Shown here in pieces: positions 1-8,455 of a stretch of DNA of 64,000 nucleotides (positions are counted from its first letter, which is position 1; each line of letters opens with the position of its first letter). A program made the translations under genes and the position numbers. The notes under the pieces are model-generated. The model did not search any database. It saw only the letters and a list, made by a program, of their open reading frames with translations, and was not told the origin of the DNA. The stretch is from Hymenobacter taeanensis. Its GTDB lineage: Bacteria; Bacteroidota; Bacteroidia; Cytophagales; Hymenobacteraceae. Location of the stretch: NCBI RefSeq assembly GCF_013137895.1, contig NZ_CP053538.1, positions 2,256,001 through 2,320,000 of the forward strand. The letters run 5' to 3'.

Positions 1-522
1 GCTGCCTATCGGCCTAATGTGCCCGGCTATATTCTGCGCCGCTACACCAAGCCTTACGTAGTGCCTACCGTAGCGCTGGCCATCAGCAGCAAATACAATC
101 AGAAGCAGCTCACCAACCAGACCATGTTGGGCGAGATGGTGCAGTTTGGAAAGTCGCTGTATTTCGCCGAAAAGATGCTGCCCTGCACTCCTGATTCCCT
201 GCTGATAGGCTACACCGATAAAGAAATGGCAGGAGTAGTGTTTAACGAGGGTAAAATCTGGGCGCACTTTATCGAGAAGAATCTGCTGTATAATACGGCT
301 CCCTTTACTATCCAGAAATACGTGGGTGAGCGGCCCAACATTCCTGAGATTGATAAAACCTGCCCTGGTAGGGTAGGGGCGTGGATTGGCTGGCAAATTG
401 TGCGTAAATACATGGCGGAGCACCCCAACGTGACGCTGAAGCAGCTGATGGCCGAGCAAAACTCTCAACGCATCCTTACGCAGTCGAAGTACCGGCCTAA
501 GCCGCGCCGCGCCGAGCGCTAG
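1..522 (+). CDS. gldB: Gliding motility lipoprotein GldB, C-terminal part (5' end outside window)
   Basis: The frame is open from base 1, so the gene begins upstream and about the last 173 residues are seen. The pattern fits the end of GldB: a hydrophobic stretch ending GKSLYFAEKMLP, then IGYTDKEM, NEGKIWAHFIE, the conserved CPGRVGAWIGWQIVRKYM block, and a basic SKYRPKPRR end. GldB is a lipoprotein needed for gliding in Flavobacterium and resembles zinc-protease-like (DUF2268) folds; its biochemical role is not settled. An internal GTG at 19 could be mistaken for a start, but the similarity continues upstream of it. The stop is followed directly by a CTAGGCC word. No other gld gene is visible here. 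Confidence 0.85.
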   Translation, partial: AAYRPNVPGYILRRYTKPYVVPTVALAISSKYNQKQLTNQTMLGEMVQFGKSLYFAEKMLPCTPDSLLIGYTDKEMAGVVFNEGKIWAHFIEKNLLYNTAPFTIQKYVGERPNIPEIDKTCPGRVGAWIGWQIVRKYMAEHPNVTLKQLMAEQNSQRILTQSKYRPKPRRAER

Positions 523-581
523 GCCACTTGAATGGCAGCACCTTGGTGCGGTTCTCTTTTCTTCGGTTAACCTGACCGCTC

Positions 582-1784
582 GTGCACATTGCCGTCTTCA
601 GCCAGTATCACACCAACCCCGACTGCCCCGCTACCAGTCGGCATTACTCGCTGCTAAAGCATATTGCCCGCACCCACCGCATTACGCTGATTACCACGCG
701 CACCTGGGAGGCGCAGCGCCTTACGCAGCAATATCCCTGGCTGCCCGATGGCGTAGAAATGCGGGCCGCAGATGTGGCCTACGACAACCGTATGGGCGTT
801 GCGCGGCGTGTACTATCCTTTGGAAAGTACGCAGCGTATGCCCTGAAAGAAGGGCTCAAAATAGATAAGCCCGATGTAATCTGGGGTATCAGCACGCCCC
901 TGACGGCGGCGTGGGCTGCGGCACAGGTGGCACGGTGGCGGCGGGTGCCGTGGGTGTTTGAGGTGCAGGACCTGTGGCCATCCTTCCCGATTGCTATGGG
1001 AGCAGTGCCGAGTAAGCTGGCTCAGGAGCGTTTGTTTGCTCTGGAGAGGGGCCTGTATGAGTCGGCGCAGCATACGGTAACGCTTTCCCCCGACATGACG
1101 GACTACGTGCGTGGCCTAGGCCTGCCGGAGTCTAAAGTCACTACTATCTGGAACGGTACTGACCTCGATTTGGCTGCCCAGGCTACTGCTGAGGCCACTG
1201 AGGCCTTGCGCACCGAGTATAACCTGATTGGTCGTCGGGTGGTACTCTACGCTGGCACTTTCGGGCGTGCCAACGACATTCCGGCACTCATTGCCACCGC
1301 AGAACAACTGGCACCGCGCCTACCCGATGTAGTATGGCTGTTTATGGGGCATGGGTTTGACGAGCCGCGTCTACGCGAGGCGGCAGATCGGTGTCCGGCC
1401 ATTCGGGTAGTGCCGCCCCAACCCCGGCACGAGGTATTTAAGTGGTTCCGGCTGGCAGAGGTATCGGTCGTGTCCTTTCTAGGCCTGCCCGTGCTGGATA
1501 GCAACTCTCCGGCTAAGTTCTATGATAGCCTGGCGGTAGGTACGCCGGTTATCGTCACAAACAGTGGCTGGACGAGAGAACTGGTAGAAATGCACCGCTG
1601 CGGTTGGTACTCCCCGGCCAGTGATGCCCCGGCATTAGCTACCAGAATAGCAGCTATGATGCAGCATGATGAGCAGCGCCATGCTGCTGGCGAGGCCGGC
1701 AAGCGAGTGGCCCATGAGGCGTTTAACCGGGAACAGCTGGCAATTCAAATGCAGCAGATTTTAGAGAAGGCAGCGGCCCAATAG
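582..1784 (+). CDS. Glycosyltransferase family 4 (WbuB-like)
   Basis: This 400-residue cytoplasmic or membrane-associated GT-B glycosyltransferase would add a sugar to a lipid-linked or polysaccharide acceptor. The N-terminal domain has the WbuB-like FSQYHTNPDCPATSRH start and the FEVQDLWPSFP motif near residue 125. The C-terminal nucleotide-sugar domain has IWNGTDLD, then LYAGTFGRAND, and the late block LDSNSPAKFYDSLAVGTPVI, where an E or K normally contacts the donor. The start is GTG at 582, 60 bases after the gldB stop. No other polysaccharide genes adjoin it, so the acceptor is unknown. It converges with nth. Confidence 0.85.
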   Translation: MHIAVFSQYHTNPDCPATSRHYSLLKHIARTHRITLITTRTWEAQRLTQQYPWLPDGVEMRAADVAYDNRMGVARRVLSFGKYAAYALKEGLKIDKPDVIWGISTPLTAAWAAAQVARWRRVPWVFEVQDLWPSFPIAMGAVPSKLAQERLFALERGLYESAQHTVTLSPDMTDYVRGLGLPESKVTTIWNGTDLDLAAQATAEATEALRTEYNLIGRRVVLYAGTFGRANDIPALIATAEQLAPRLPDVVWLFMGHGFDEPRLREAADRCPAIRVVPPQPRHEVFKWFRLAEVSVVSFLGLPVLDSNSPAKFYDSLAVGTPVIVTNSGWTRELVEMHRCGWYSPASDAPALATRIAAMMQHDEQRHAAGEAGKRVAHEAFNREQLAIQMQQILEKAAAQ

Positions 1785-1847
1785 CTTGCATAGGGTAAGG
1801 CAAACTCTCGGTTGTCAGGTTTTGTGCTGTCTAAAACTAGTTATAAA

Positions 1848-2567
1848 CTATGTTGTGCTATCAGGTGAGAGTGAGGCTGGATCAATGCCCTTTAATAGGC
1901 CTTTTTTAGGCGCCGGGGCTGATTTCACAACCACTTCAGCGTAGTACTTGCACCAGCTTTTCAGGGGGCAGATACCGCACTTCGGGTTGCGAGCCACGCA
2001 GATATAACGTCCGTGCAAAATAAGCCAGTGATGCGCCTTCGGAATTACAGCTTCCGGAATGTACCGTACCAATTCCTTCTCTACCGCCAGCGGCGTAGTG
2101 GCCGTGCGCGATACCAGGCCTAGCCGATGCGACACCCGGAACACGTGCGTATCCACGGCCATGGCGGGCTGGTTGTAGATAACCGATACTACCACGTTAG
2201 CCGTTTTGCGGCCTACGCCAGGCAAGCGCTGCAACTCTTCAATAGTGCTGGGTACCTCTCCGTTGAAGTCTGACACCAGCAAGCGCCCTAACCCCGCAAG
2301 GTGCTTGGCCTTGTTGTTGGGATAAGATACACTCCGGATGAACGGAAATACCTCTTCCGGTGTGGCGGCGGCTAAATGTGCGGGCGTAGGAAACTGCTCC
2401 AGCAGAGCTGGCATTACCTGGTTCACGCGTTTATCAGTGCACTGGGCACTGAGCACCACGGCCACAATAAGCTCGTAGGGGTTAGTGTAAACGAGCTCCG
2501 TTTCCGGTTCCGGAAAGTGGGTGGTAAAGTACTCGAGGAAGTGGCGGAACCGCTCAGGTTTACGCAT
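1848..2567 (-). CDS. nth: Endonuclease III (DNA glycosylase/AP lyase)
   Basis: Base-excision repair enzyme that removes oxidised pyrimidines and cleaves the abasic site. The 239-residue product shows the helix-hairpin-helix LPGVGRKTANVV with the catalytic lysine, the catalytic aspartate in AVDTHVFRV, and a C-terminal 4Fe-4S loop with spacing C-x6-C-x2-C-x5-C. The longer frame starts at 2612, but its extra 15 residues do not look like protein. ATG at 2567 (MRKPERFRHFL) gives the usual family length. The C-terminus has a short extra tail. It is convergent with the glycosyltransferase and lies upstream-adjacent to the sigma-factor pair. Confidence 0.92.
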   Translation of the reverse strand: MRKPERFRHFLEYFTTHFPEPETELVYTNPYELIVAVVLSAQCTDKRVNQVMPALLEQFPTPAHLAAATPEEVFPFIRSVSYPNNKAKHLAGLGRLLVSDFNGEVPSTIEELQRLPGVGRKTANVVVSVIYNQPAMAVDTHVFRVSHRLGLVSRTATTPLAVEKELVRYIPEAVIPKAHHWLILHGRYICVARNPKCGICPLKSWCKYYAEVVVKSAPAPKKGLLKGIDPASLSPDSTT

Positions 2568-2698
2568 ACGGTAGGCAAAACAAAGAGAGCCGCAAATAAA
2601 CGGCAAAAACACGTCATCCTGCCACGCATACTTGCTGGCTCCAGAGCGGGAGCAGGCAGGCTACGCATGGCAGGATGATGATATACTTCCCCTTTCTC

Positions 2699-2929
2699 TT
2701 ACCCCGCTTTCAGGAAGGTGCGGGAGTACTGCAGAATAGAATCAGTAGTCTTTTGGCTGGGAGTACGCTGCACACCGTTGAGCAGGCGCTGAGCCAGCAG
2801 CATATCGGCGCAGGTAGCGGCCAGCTCCGGGTCGTGCTGCAACGACTGTTCTACTTCTTGTTGCTGATCAGCCGGCAATTCGTTGTATACGTACCGGAGC
2901 AGTTTCTCGTGGGGTAAGGTTTTGATCAT
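2699..2929 (-). CDS. Small anti-sigma-like protein downstream of ECF sigma factor
   Basis: A 76-residue hydrophilic, helical protein starting MIKTLPHEKLLRYVYNELP. It resembles the short zinc-finger-less relatives of anti-sigma N-terminal domains often found after ECF sigma genes in Cytophagales (helix, short loop, then HDPELAATCADM). It has no transmembrane segment, unlike typical membrane anti-sigmas. Its ATG lies inside the 3' end of the sigma gene, with a 62-base overlap in another frame, which suggests translational coupling. A regulatory role on the sigma factor is inferred from position only. Confidence 0.6.
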   Translation of the reverse strand: MIKTLPHEKLLRYVYNELPADQQQEVEQSLQHDPELAATCADMLLAQRLLNGVQRTPSQKTTDSILQYSRTFLKAG

Positions 2930-3503
2930 AGAAAACGGGTTGTGCGGCCATCTTCTTCCGCAGATTGATGAGCGCGTAGCGCATACGCCCTAACGCAGTA
3001 TTAATGCTCACCCCCGTCGCGTCGGCTATTTCCTGAAAGCTCATGTCGCCGTAATGACGCATGATCAGGACTTCTTTCTGCGCCGTGGGCAGCTCCTGAA
3101 TCAGCTCCCGAAGCCGCGCGTGAGTTTCCTCCCGCGTGAGGATAGCTTCGGCACCCTCTTCTGCCAACGACAACGAATTAAAGGCATGACTTGTTGTGTC
3201 CAGATTCAACAAAGGACTACGTTTTTCCCGCCGGAAGAAGTCAATGGCCAAATTATGCGCAATACGGCAGATCCAGGAAGAAAATTTTCCTTCCTCGTTG
3301 TACCGTCCGCTTTTCATAGTGTGGATAGCCTTAATGAAGGTATCCTGTAAGAGGTCTTCAGCTACATCCTCATCGCGCACGATAAGCATGATAGTGGTAA
3401 ATACCCGGGATTTGTGACGCTCAAGCAGGAGAGCGAAGGCTTCTTCCTGCCCGGCAATGTAACGCGATATCAGAGCAGAGTCGCTCGGCTGCATGGTTTC
3501 CAT
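2868..3503 (-). CDS. ECF-family RNA polymerase sigma factor
   Basis: A 211-residue sigma-70 family factor. Region 2 is clear (RVFTTIMLIVRDEDVAEDLLQDTFIKA, with the -10-recognition part GKFSSWICRIAHNLAIDFFRREKR), as is region 4 with a helix-turn-helix (LPTAQKEVLIMRHYGDMSFQEIADATGVSINTALGRM). It directs RNA polymerase to a stress or envelope regulon that cannot be named from sequence. A housekeeping-type promoter lies about 100 bases upstream (3605-3635), giving a roughly 95-base leader. The last 20 residues overlap the start of the small downstream gene and look less conserved than the rest. Confidence 0.88.
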   Translation of the reverse strand: METMQPSDSALISRYIAGQEEAFALLLERHKSRVFTTIMLIVRDEDVAEDLLQDTFIKAIHTMKSGRYNEEGKFSSWICRIAHNLAIDFFRREKRSPLLNLDTTSHAFNSLSLAEEGAEAILTREETHARLRELIQELPTAQKEVLIMRHYGDMSFQEIADATGVSINTALGRMRYALINLRKKMAAQPVFYDQNLTPRETAPVRIQRIAG

Positions 3504-3604
3504 AAAGGCTACGAGAATTAAGGGGCGTAGAGCTTTAGGCCATATAGTGCAGTTGCGGGGTGAAGACTCTGAATGAAGAAGAAATGAAGGGCGCTTGCCA
3601 AAAT

Positions 3605-3635
3605 CAAATGTAGAAAACTAGCAGGCCAAACACAA
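3605..3635 (-). promoter_or_regulatory. Bacteroidota-type promoter for the ECF sigma gene
   Basis: On the minus strand TTG (3635-3633), a 20-base spacer and TACATTTG (3612-3605) match the Bacteroidota consensus exactly. Transcription would begin near 3600, about 95 bases before the sigma start codon. Confidence 0.7.
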
Positions 3636-3770
3636 TGGGTAAATGACTTCCTGAAAAAATATTTTCAATAACTGAAAACCAAAGAATTAAATATTTTGAA
3701 TGCCTAATTTTTTGTTTCAAAACAACCAAATCTTACCCAGCACTTAAGTAGAAAAAATATTTTAGGCAGC

Positions 3771-3796
3771 AAAAAGCCCGCCAAAGCGGGCTTTTT
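3771..3796 (-). terminator. Perfect 11-bp hairpin terminator
   Basis: AAAAAGCCCGC, a CAAA loop and the exact complement ending in T5. It lies just after the stop of the minus-strand gene at 3819 and would work in both directions. Confidence 0.85.
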
Positions 3797-3818
3797 CAAT
3801 CAGCAGAAGAGTTAGGCG

Positions 3819-4403
3819 CTAAGGCCGAAGTTTGGACTGCAGTTCCTGAATTTTGCTGTCGAGCGTCTGGCTTTCAGGGCTGGTGCCGCTCATACTCGCA
3901 GCGCGCTCATTCAGCAGTACAGTTAACTGTTGTAGAGTGGCTAATCGCTCTTCGGTGCGCTGTAAGGCTGCTAGCACCTCAGGGGCCACGGTGGTGTTAG
4001 GAGCGGGCGTGATAATCACTGTAGGTTTAGCGCCGGTTACCTGCTGGTCGTGGCGTTCAATGGCGGCAGCGGTTTTCATATCGTCGCGCAGATTTACAAT
4101 CTGGCCCTGCATGTTGAGTGCCCGCCCTTCCTCGAGAAGCTGGCGGGTGCCGTCCTTGCTTACCATAATGCCATCGGGGCGAAGTGTAAGGCCATTGTCG
4201 AAGCGCATGGGGGCAGAAAGACGAGTTGCCTGCCCGGCTTGTAGACGCATAACCAGGCCATTGCGACGATACGCCCCATCTTTCAGATCTACCGTGGGGA
4301 TAGATGCCGGGCTGGCTTGGGCAACAGCTTCAGAGAAGGCGGCAGTGACCAGCAAAAGAATGCTACAGAAAGCCAGTCGGGTAAGGAGTTGGAAAGTATG
4401 CAT
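3819..4403 (-). CDS. Exported DUF6799-like protein
   Basis: This 194-residue protein has a Sec signal peptide (hydrophobic residues about 10-28, ending AVAQA), so it is probably periplasmic. Two similar units follow (DGAYRRNGLVMRLQAG and NGLTLRPDGIMVSKDG), each a short beta-hairpin with R/K-x-G-x-M spacing. That is the layout of DUF6799, a family found mostly in Hymenobacter and relatives. The C-terminal third is a predicted coiled coil (VLAALQRTEERLATLQQLTV onward). The molecular role is unknown. It is followed by a strong terminator and appears monocistronic. Confidence 0.7.
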   Translation of the reverse strand: MHTFQLLTRLAFCSILLLVTAAFSEAVAQASPASIPTVDLKDGAYRRNGLVMRLQAGQATRLSAPMRFDNGLTLRPDGIMVSKDGTRQLLEEGRALNMQGQIVNLRDDMKTAAAIERHDQQVTGAKPTVIITPAPNTTVAPEVLAALQRTEERLATLQQLTVLLNERAASMSGTSPESQTLDSKIQELQSKLRP

Positions 4404-4448
4404 AAGAAGAGAGGGAAGGAGAACAGAGGGAAATAGTGCGGCTACTGC

Positions 4449-4877
4449 TCAGGCGCTTTCAAAATCTTGGCGCCGTGCTAGCCAGGCCAGGGCCGGCGCC
4501 TCAGCCGCGAACAGGCGCACGTGGTAATGCTCATTGGCCACAAGCGGGGCGCCCGCTTCTTGCTCGGAAGCGCTGAGCTGGGATGCGGCCAGCAAAAAGC
4601 AGACATACACCCGGCCGCCCAACTGCGAGGGCAGCCGCGGGAAAAACTCACTCAATACCCAATCTGTGTCGTCTTCAGAGGCGGGGCCACGTCCGCGCAC
4701 GTCGAGCAGCCAATAACGGGCGCGGTGCTGCCGGGCTTTAACCAAGGCGGCCTCATAGCCGTGCACCAGCTCAGGACCGGTAATCGGGCGTAGCCAGCGC
4801 GCAGTTAATATCTGCAGGTCTTTGCGGTAGTGAAGCTCAACGGAATCAGGCGGCGACAACAGATTGGAATCGGGCAT
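4449..4877 (-). CDS. Conserved hypothetical protein (STAS/SpoIIAA-like fold possible)
   Basis: The product is about 142 residues from ATG at 4877; the frame extends to another ATG at 4934, adding 19 proline-rich residues. The core (VELHYRKDLQILTARWLRPI, then YWLLDVRGRG and a beta strand VYVCFLLAA) resembles short alpha/beta proteins with an SpoIIAA/STAS-like layout that are common and unstudied in Hymenobacter. There is no signal peptide or membrane segment. It is divergent from the MFS exporter and shares its upstream region. No function can be given. Confidence 0.6.
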   Translation of the reverse strand: MPDSNLLSPPDSVELHYRKDLQILTARWLRPITGPELVHGYEAALVKARQHRARYWLLDVRGRGPASEDDTDWVLSEFFPRLPSQLGGRVYVCFLLAASQLSASEQEAGAPLVANEHYHVRLFAAEAPALAWLARRQDFESA

Positions 4878-5003
4878 TGGCTGGGTGTTTGGAGCAGCAG
4901 GAGGGCGAACAACACTCCGTGTATACGGCTTCATTACCAGAATGGCTCAGCTACTTGCGGGAAGGGGCCTAGCCTTAGAACCTTCTAATTTGCCACCGTT
5001 CAG

Positions 5004-5034
5004 TTTCTGGCCCCCTGGTTTGGGGTTACCTTTG
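5004..5034 (+). promoter_or_regulatory. Promoter of the MFS exporter gene
   Basis: TTTC (5004-5007), a 19-base spacer and TACCTTTG (5027-5034). It lies inside the longest possible frame, showing that translation starts downstream at 5065, not at 4864. Confidence 0.7.
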
Positions 5035-5064
5035 CGGTTAGTCGCTTTACCTCGGCTGCCTGCT

Positions 5065-6348
5065 ATGTCTGCTCCTGATTCGGCTCTGCGCCACGACCCC
5101 TACGCCGCGCTGCGGATTCCTGATTTTCGCCGTCTTATATCTGCCCGTATTCTTCTCACCGTGGCCACTCGCATTCAGGGGTTGGTAGTGGCCTGGCAGA
5201 TATTCAAGCTCACCAACGACCCCTTGGCTTTGGGCCTCATCGGCCTAACGGAAGCCATTCCTAGCATTGCCGTATCACTCTACGCCGGTCACGTAGCCGA
5301 CTCCGTGCGTCGGAAGAACATCATTGTGGCAACGGTGGGGGCGCTGGTATTGTGTGCCGCGGCGCTGGCTTTCTTCGCCTCGCCGACTGGCTTGCCGCTG
5401 CTGGCCAAAGGAGCTTGGTTTACATTGCCCCTCTACAGCGTAATTTTTGTGAGCGGTATTGCCCGCGGGTTTCTGGGCCCGGCGCTGTTCTCCTTTATGC
5501 CACAGTTATTGCCCAGCCGGGAGAAACTGGCCAACGCCATCACCTGGAACAGCACCACCTATCAGGCGGCAGCCGTGCTGGGGCCCGCGGTGGGCGGTTA
5601 CCTTATTGCCCACCTTGATGTAGGAAACTCTTACCTGGTAGCTACCGGGCTGCTAGCCATAGCACTGGTGCAGTTTATTGCTATTGCCTCTAGGCCACTG
5701 CCTGAGCTGGTTGGCGAGCGGCTTGGTCTGCAAGACAGCGTGCTTAGTGGCCTACGCTTTATCTGGAACAATCAGTTGGTGCTGGCCGCGCTTTCGCTGG
5801 ATTTGTTTGCCGTGTTGTTTGGAGGAGCCGTGGCCCTGCTGCCCGTATTTGCCGTGGATATACTCAAGGTGGGCGCCGCTGGCCTAGGCCACCTCGAAGC
5901 AGCCCCGGCTGTGGGCTCAGTACTGATGGCGGCTTTCCTGACCTATTTCCCCCTGCGCCACCACGCGGGGCGTAAGCTGCTGTGGGCCGTGGGAGGGTTT
6001 GGGCTGGCTACCATCTGCTTTGCGGTATCCACCAGTTTCTGGCTGTCATTGTTCCTGCTCTTCCTAACGGGCGTCTTCGATTCCGTGTCAGTAATTGTTC
6101 GCTCCACACTGCTGCATACCTTCACCCCCGAGCATATGAAAGGCCGCGTATCGGCTGTAAACAATATTTTTATTGGCTCCTCTAACGAGATTGGGTCCTT
6201 TGAGTCAGGGGCAACGGCCAAGCTAATGGGGGTGGTGCCGTCGGTGATATTTGGGGGCGTGATGACGATGGTAGTTGTGGCCATTACCGCCCTAAAAGCC
6301 GATAAACTGCGCAAGCTTGATATGACTCCGCAGCCAGTGAAAGCCTAG
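5065..6348 (+). CDS. MFS transporter (EntS/MFS_3-like exporter)
   Basis: A 427-residue inner-membrane protein with about 12 transmembrane helices. It begins RHDPYAALRIPDFRRL and carries the MFS loop motif GHVADSVRRK between helices 2 and 3. The style (FSFMPQLLPSREKLANAITWNS, then GPAVGGYLIA) is that of the EntS/MFS_3 branch, which exports siderophores or drugs; the substrate here is unknown. The start at 5065 is chosen because a good promoter sits at 5004-5034. A longer frame from 4864 is translated intergenic DNA. The gene is followed by a shared bidirectional terminator. Confidence 0.85.
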   Translation: MSAPDSALRHDPYAALRIPDFRRLISARILLTVATRIQGLVVAWQIFKLTNDPLALGLIGLTEAIPSIAVSLYAGHVADSVRRKNIIVATVGALVLCAAALAFFASPTGLPLLAKGAWFTLPLYSVIFVSGIARGFLGPALFSFMPQLLPSREKLANAITWNSTTYQAAAVLGPAVGGYLIAHLDVGNSYLVATGLLAIALVQFIAIASRPLPELVGERLGLQDSVLSGLRFIWNNQLVLAALSLDLFAVLFGGAVALLPVFAVDILKVGAAGLGHLEAAPAVGSVLMAAFLTYFPLRHHAGRKLLWAVGGFGLATICFAVSTSFWLSLFLLFLTGVFDSVSVIVRSTLLHTFTPEHMKGRVSAVNNIFIGSSNEIGSFESGATAKLMGVVPSVIFGGVMTMVVVAITALKADKLRKLDMTPQPVKA

Positions 6349-6548
6349 CGAAAAGCTGACTTGCCTCACAAATGTGGATAAGTCTGTGGATAAGCCTGAA
6401 GTTGTTAACAAATTCTTTTGAAAAACCAAGTCAACATAGCCGCGCCTTCTAAATAATTTCAACTGCCAGAAAGCACCAGGATCAACAAACACCTTATTAG
6501 GCCACCCTAGGCACTCTCAGCAGGGGCCAGATAATTACAGGACCGGCA

Positions 6549-6583
6549 CCAGAAGGGCCCCCGCCTAGCGGGGGCCCTTCTGG
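6549..6583. terminator. Bidirectional terminator, 16-bp GC-rich stem
   Basis: CCAGAAGGGCCCCCGC and its exact complement, separated by CTA and followed by TTTTATGG. It separates the converging MFS and hydrolase genes. Confidence 0.85.
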
Positions 6584-6611
6584 TTTTATGGTTTATAGCA
6601 GGGCAGGAACG

Positions 6612-8105
6612 TTAGCGACTGGCTTGCGCGGCTTTATCCACCTTTTTGGTGACTTTCTTGATTTTGGGTGCCGCGTCACGACTTTCCGTAATGGGTAGGG
6701 GGGCTGGGCGCGTGGTGTTGTCAAAGATCCACTCACGCACTTCAGCCAGGGCCTTGGGAGAAAAAGTAGGCTGCTGTACTCCGTTCACCAAGGGCCAGTC
6801 TTTAGTTTCGGGCTGGAACCAATGGTTTACACCAGAAAGCTTGTCTGACTTTACCTTGGTATTCTTAAGGCCTTTTTTTAGGATGGACAGGTTATGTTCT
6901 GGGTCTACCTGCAGATCGGCGGTGCCATTGAGGGCCAGCACCGGGCAGGTCACGTCGGGCAGCTTCTGGGTAGGATCAAAGTCGAGGAAGTAGCGCGACC
7001 AGGGCGAGGTAAGCTGCGCAGCACGGGCGCGCGCCATTTGTGGGTCGAGGTCGGTGTTGTTGAGGCGCAGGTTGGCCGCCACTTTGCCGCGGGCCTGGTT
7101 GTCGTTGGGCGTTTGACGCACAATATCAATTACGCGCTCATGAAACTCCAGGGCCGCTTTCACCTGGGCGGGGTTAGCCCCAATTAGCCGCAGAATTTCT
7201 AGTTGCTGGCGCACCAGCACATTGCGCCCCGTAAGGCCATAACCCGCTAACGACACTACAAAAGCTGGTTTGCCTAGCCCTGGCTGGGCGGCAGCCAACA
7301 GGGCTACGTTGGCTCCTTCACCATGCCCAATGAGACCAATCTGCTCGGGGTTGATAAGGTTGCGGGCCCGCAGGAACGTTATGGCGGCCTGGGCATCACC
7401 CATCAGGTCAGCGGTAGTAGCGGTAAGGTAGTTGCCTTGAGACTTCCCTACCCCACGGTCATCGAAGCGCAGTACGGCAATGCCACGGCGAGTGAGGTGG
7501 TCAGCCAAGATCCCAAACATATGGTAATCATACTGCTCGGCATTGCGGTCTTGAGGGCCGGAATCGGAGAGCAGGGCTACGGCCGGGAAGGGGCCGGGGC
7601 CTGCCGGAATAGTAAGAGTACCCGAGAGCCGGATTTTAGCATCGGCGTTGGTGAACGTAACTTCTTCTTCGCGGTAGGGAGGGGTGAGGCGCATTTTGCC
7701 GCCCGTAGCCAGCGGAGTAGCGGCCGTTACCACCCGTGTAAGCACCAGCGGCACCGAAAGGCCCGGCTGAGTCCAGGTACCAGTAAATTGGGTGCCGGCA
7801 TCTTTCACCTTGCCCACAAAACGGCTGCCGGCCTGCTCAATGCGAATAGTAAGGTCGTTGCCCTTGAGCTCTACTTCGGCGGGCATCCGGCTAATGCGCT
7901 GCTGGGGGGCATCGAGGGCTGCGTAGTAGGTACCATTAGAGAGCGGCACCAGAGTAATAAATAGCTCAAGCGTGCCACCTGGCACCTTTAGCGGCCCCTT
8001 CCATTTTCCGTTAAGAACGGGAGTAGGAGTTTCGCCAGCAAGAGCTATAAACGGAAGCCCAAAAAGCAATAAAAAGAGGGCAAACGCATGTAAAGCTGTC
8101 TTCAT
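6612..8105 (-). CDS. Secreted alpha/beta hydrolase-fold protein lacking the nucleophile serine
   Basis: A 497-residue exported protein. The signal peptide (hydrophobic residues 5-22) is followed by a beta-rich N-terminal domain and an alpha/beta hydrolase domain (AVLRFDDRGVGKSQG near residue 215). Relatives are esterase/peptidase-like hydrolases with the nucleophile elbow GHSEG. Here the elbow reads GHGEG: codon 262 (bases 7322-7320) is GGT, glycine. The later acid (LNGTADLQVD) and histidine (GVNHWFQ) remain. Either the protein has lost hydrolase activity or another residue serves. The C-terminus is lysine-rich. It converges on the MFS gene and shares its terminator. Confidence 0.85.
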   Translation of the reverse strand: MKTALHAFALFLLLFGLPFIALAGETPTPVLNGKWKGPLKVPGGTLELFITLVPLSNGTYYAALDAPQQRISRMPAEVELKGNDLTIRIEQAGSRFVGKVKDAGTQFTGTWTQPGLSVPLVLTRVVTAATPLATGGKMRLTPPYREEEVTFTNADAKIRLSGTLTIPAGPGPFPAVALLSDSGPQDRNAEQYDYHMFGILADHLTRRGIAVLRFDDRGVGKSQGNYLTATTADLMGDAQAAITFLRARNLINPEQIGLIGHGEGANVALLAAAQPGLGKPAFVVSLAGYGLTGRNVLVRQQLEILRLIGANPAQVKAALEFHERVIDIVRQTPNDNQARGKVAANLRLNNTDLDPQMARARAAQLTSPWSRYFLDFDPTQKLPDVTCPVLALNGTADLQVDPEHNLSILKKGLKNTKVKSDKLSGVNHWFQPETKDWPLVNGVQQPTFSPKALAEVREWIFDNTTRPAPLPITESRDAAPKIKKVTKKVDKAAQASR

Positions 8106-8455
8106 AAAGTTAAACTCAAGAATGGAATTTTACCGCCTGAGAGCACAGTAAGAACGGAAAATACCAAACCTGACGCAGAGTTGCTAGCCAAGGTTTCAGC
8201 GAACCTCCTCTAATAGCCTATGCGCTCTGAAAAGGCAGGAAATTTGTCGCTTCATCCTGATTAGTTATTTGACTTCTCCAGTGAATATATAAATATACTT
8301 CTATATACGGCCAGTGGAGTGGCCTAGCAGGTGCCCCAACCTGAGCGTAATGTGTCTAATTGAGCTAGCTCATACTCTTATTACTGCTGTTTTCGTAGAT
8401 ACTATTTTTGCGGTGAGTGGTTCAATGGCAGCTCACAGATCTTTGGTAGTTGAAT
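8106..8455. other. Divergent intergenic region (hydrolase / SGNH gene)
   Basis: About 350 bases without a convincing gene. An AT-rich patch at 8283-8310 (ATATATAAATATACTTC) precedes a repeated CCAGTGG-like word. A promoter for the SGNH gene lies at 8381-8410. A short frame at 8314-8580 overlaps the SGNH gene and is not credible. Confidence 0.5.
8381..8410 (+). promoter_or_regulatory. Probable promoter of the SGNH hydrolase gene
   Basis: TTA (8381-8383), a 19-base spacer and TATTTTTG (8403-8410). The -7 element matches the Bacteroidota consensus and the -33 element is weaker. Confidence 0.55.

Larger units (their letters stand above)
3504..3818. other. AT-rich intergenic region upstream of the sigma gene
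   Basis: This 315-base stretch holds the sigma promoter and, at its right end, the terminator of the DUF6799-like gene. The middle (about 3650-3760) is strongly AT-rich, with ATATTTTCAATAA-like runs, and carries no open frame. It may bind regulators, but I see no clear operator. Confidence 0.6.

Noticed and set aside
4864..5064. N-terminal extension of the MFS exporter
   Set aside because: The promoter (5004-5034) lies within it and the residues are not protein-like.
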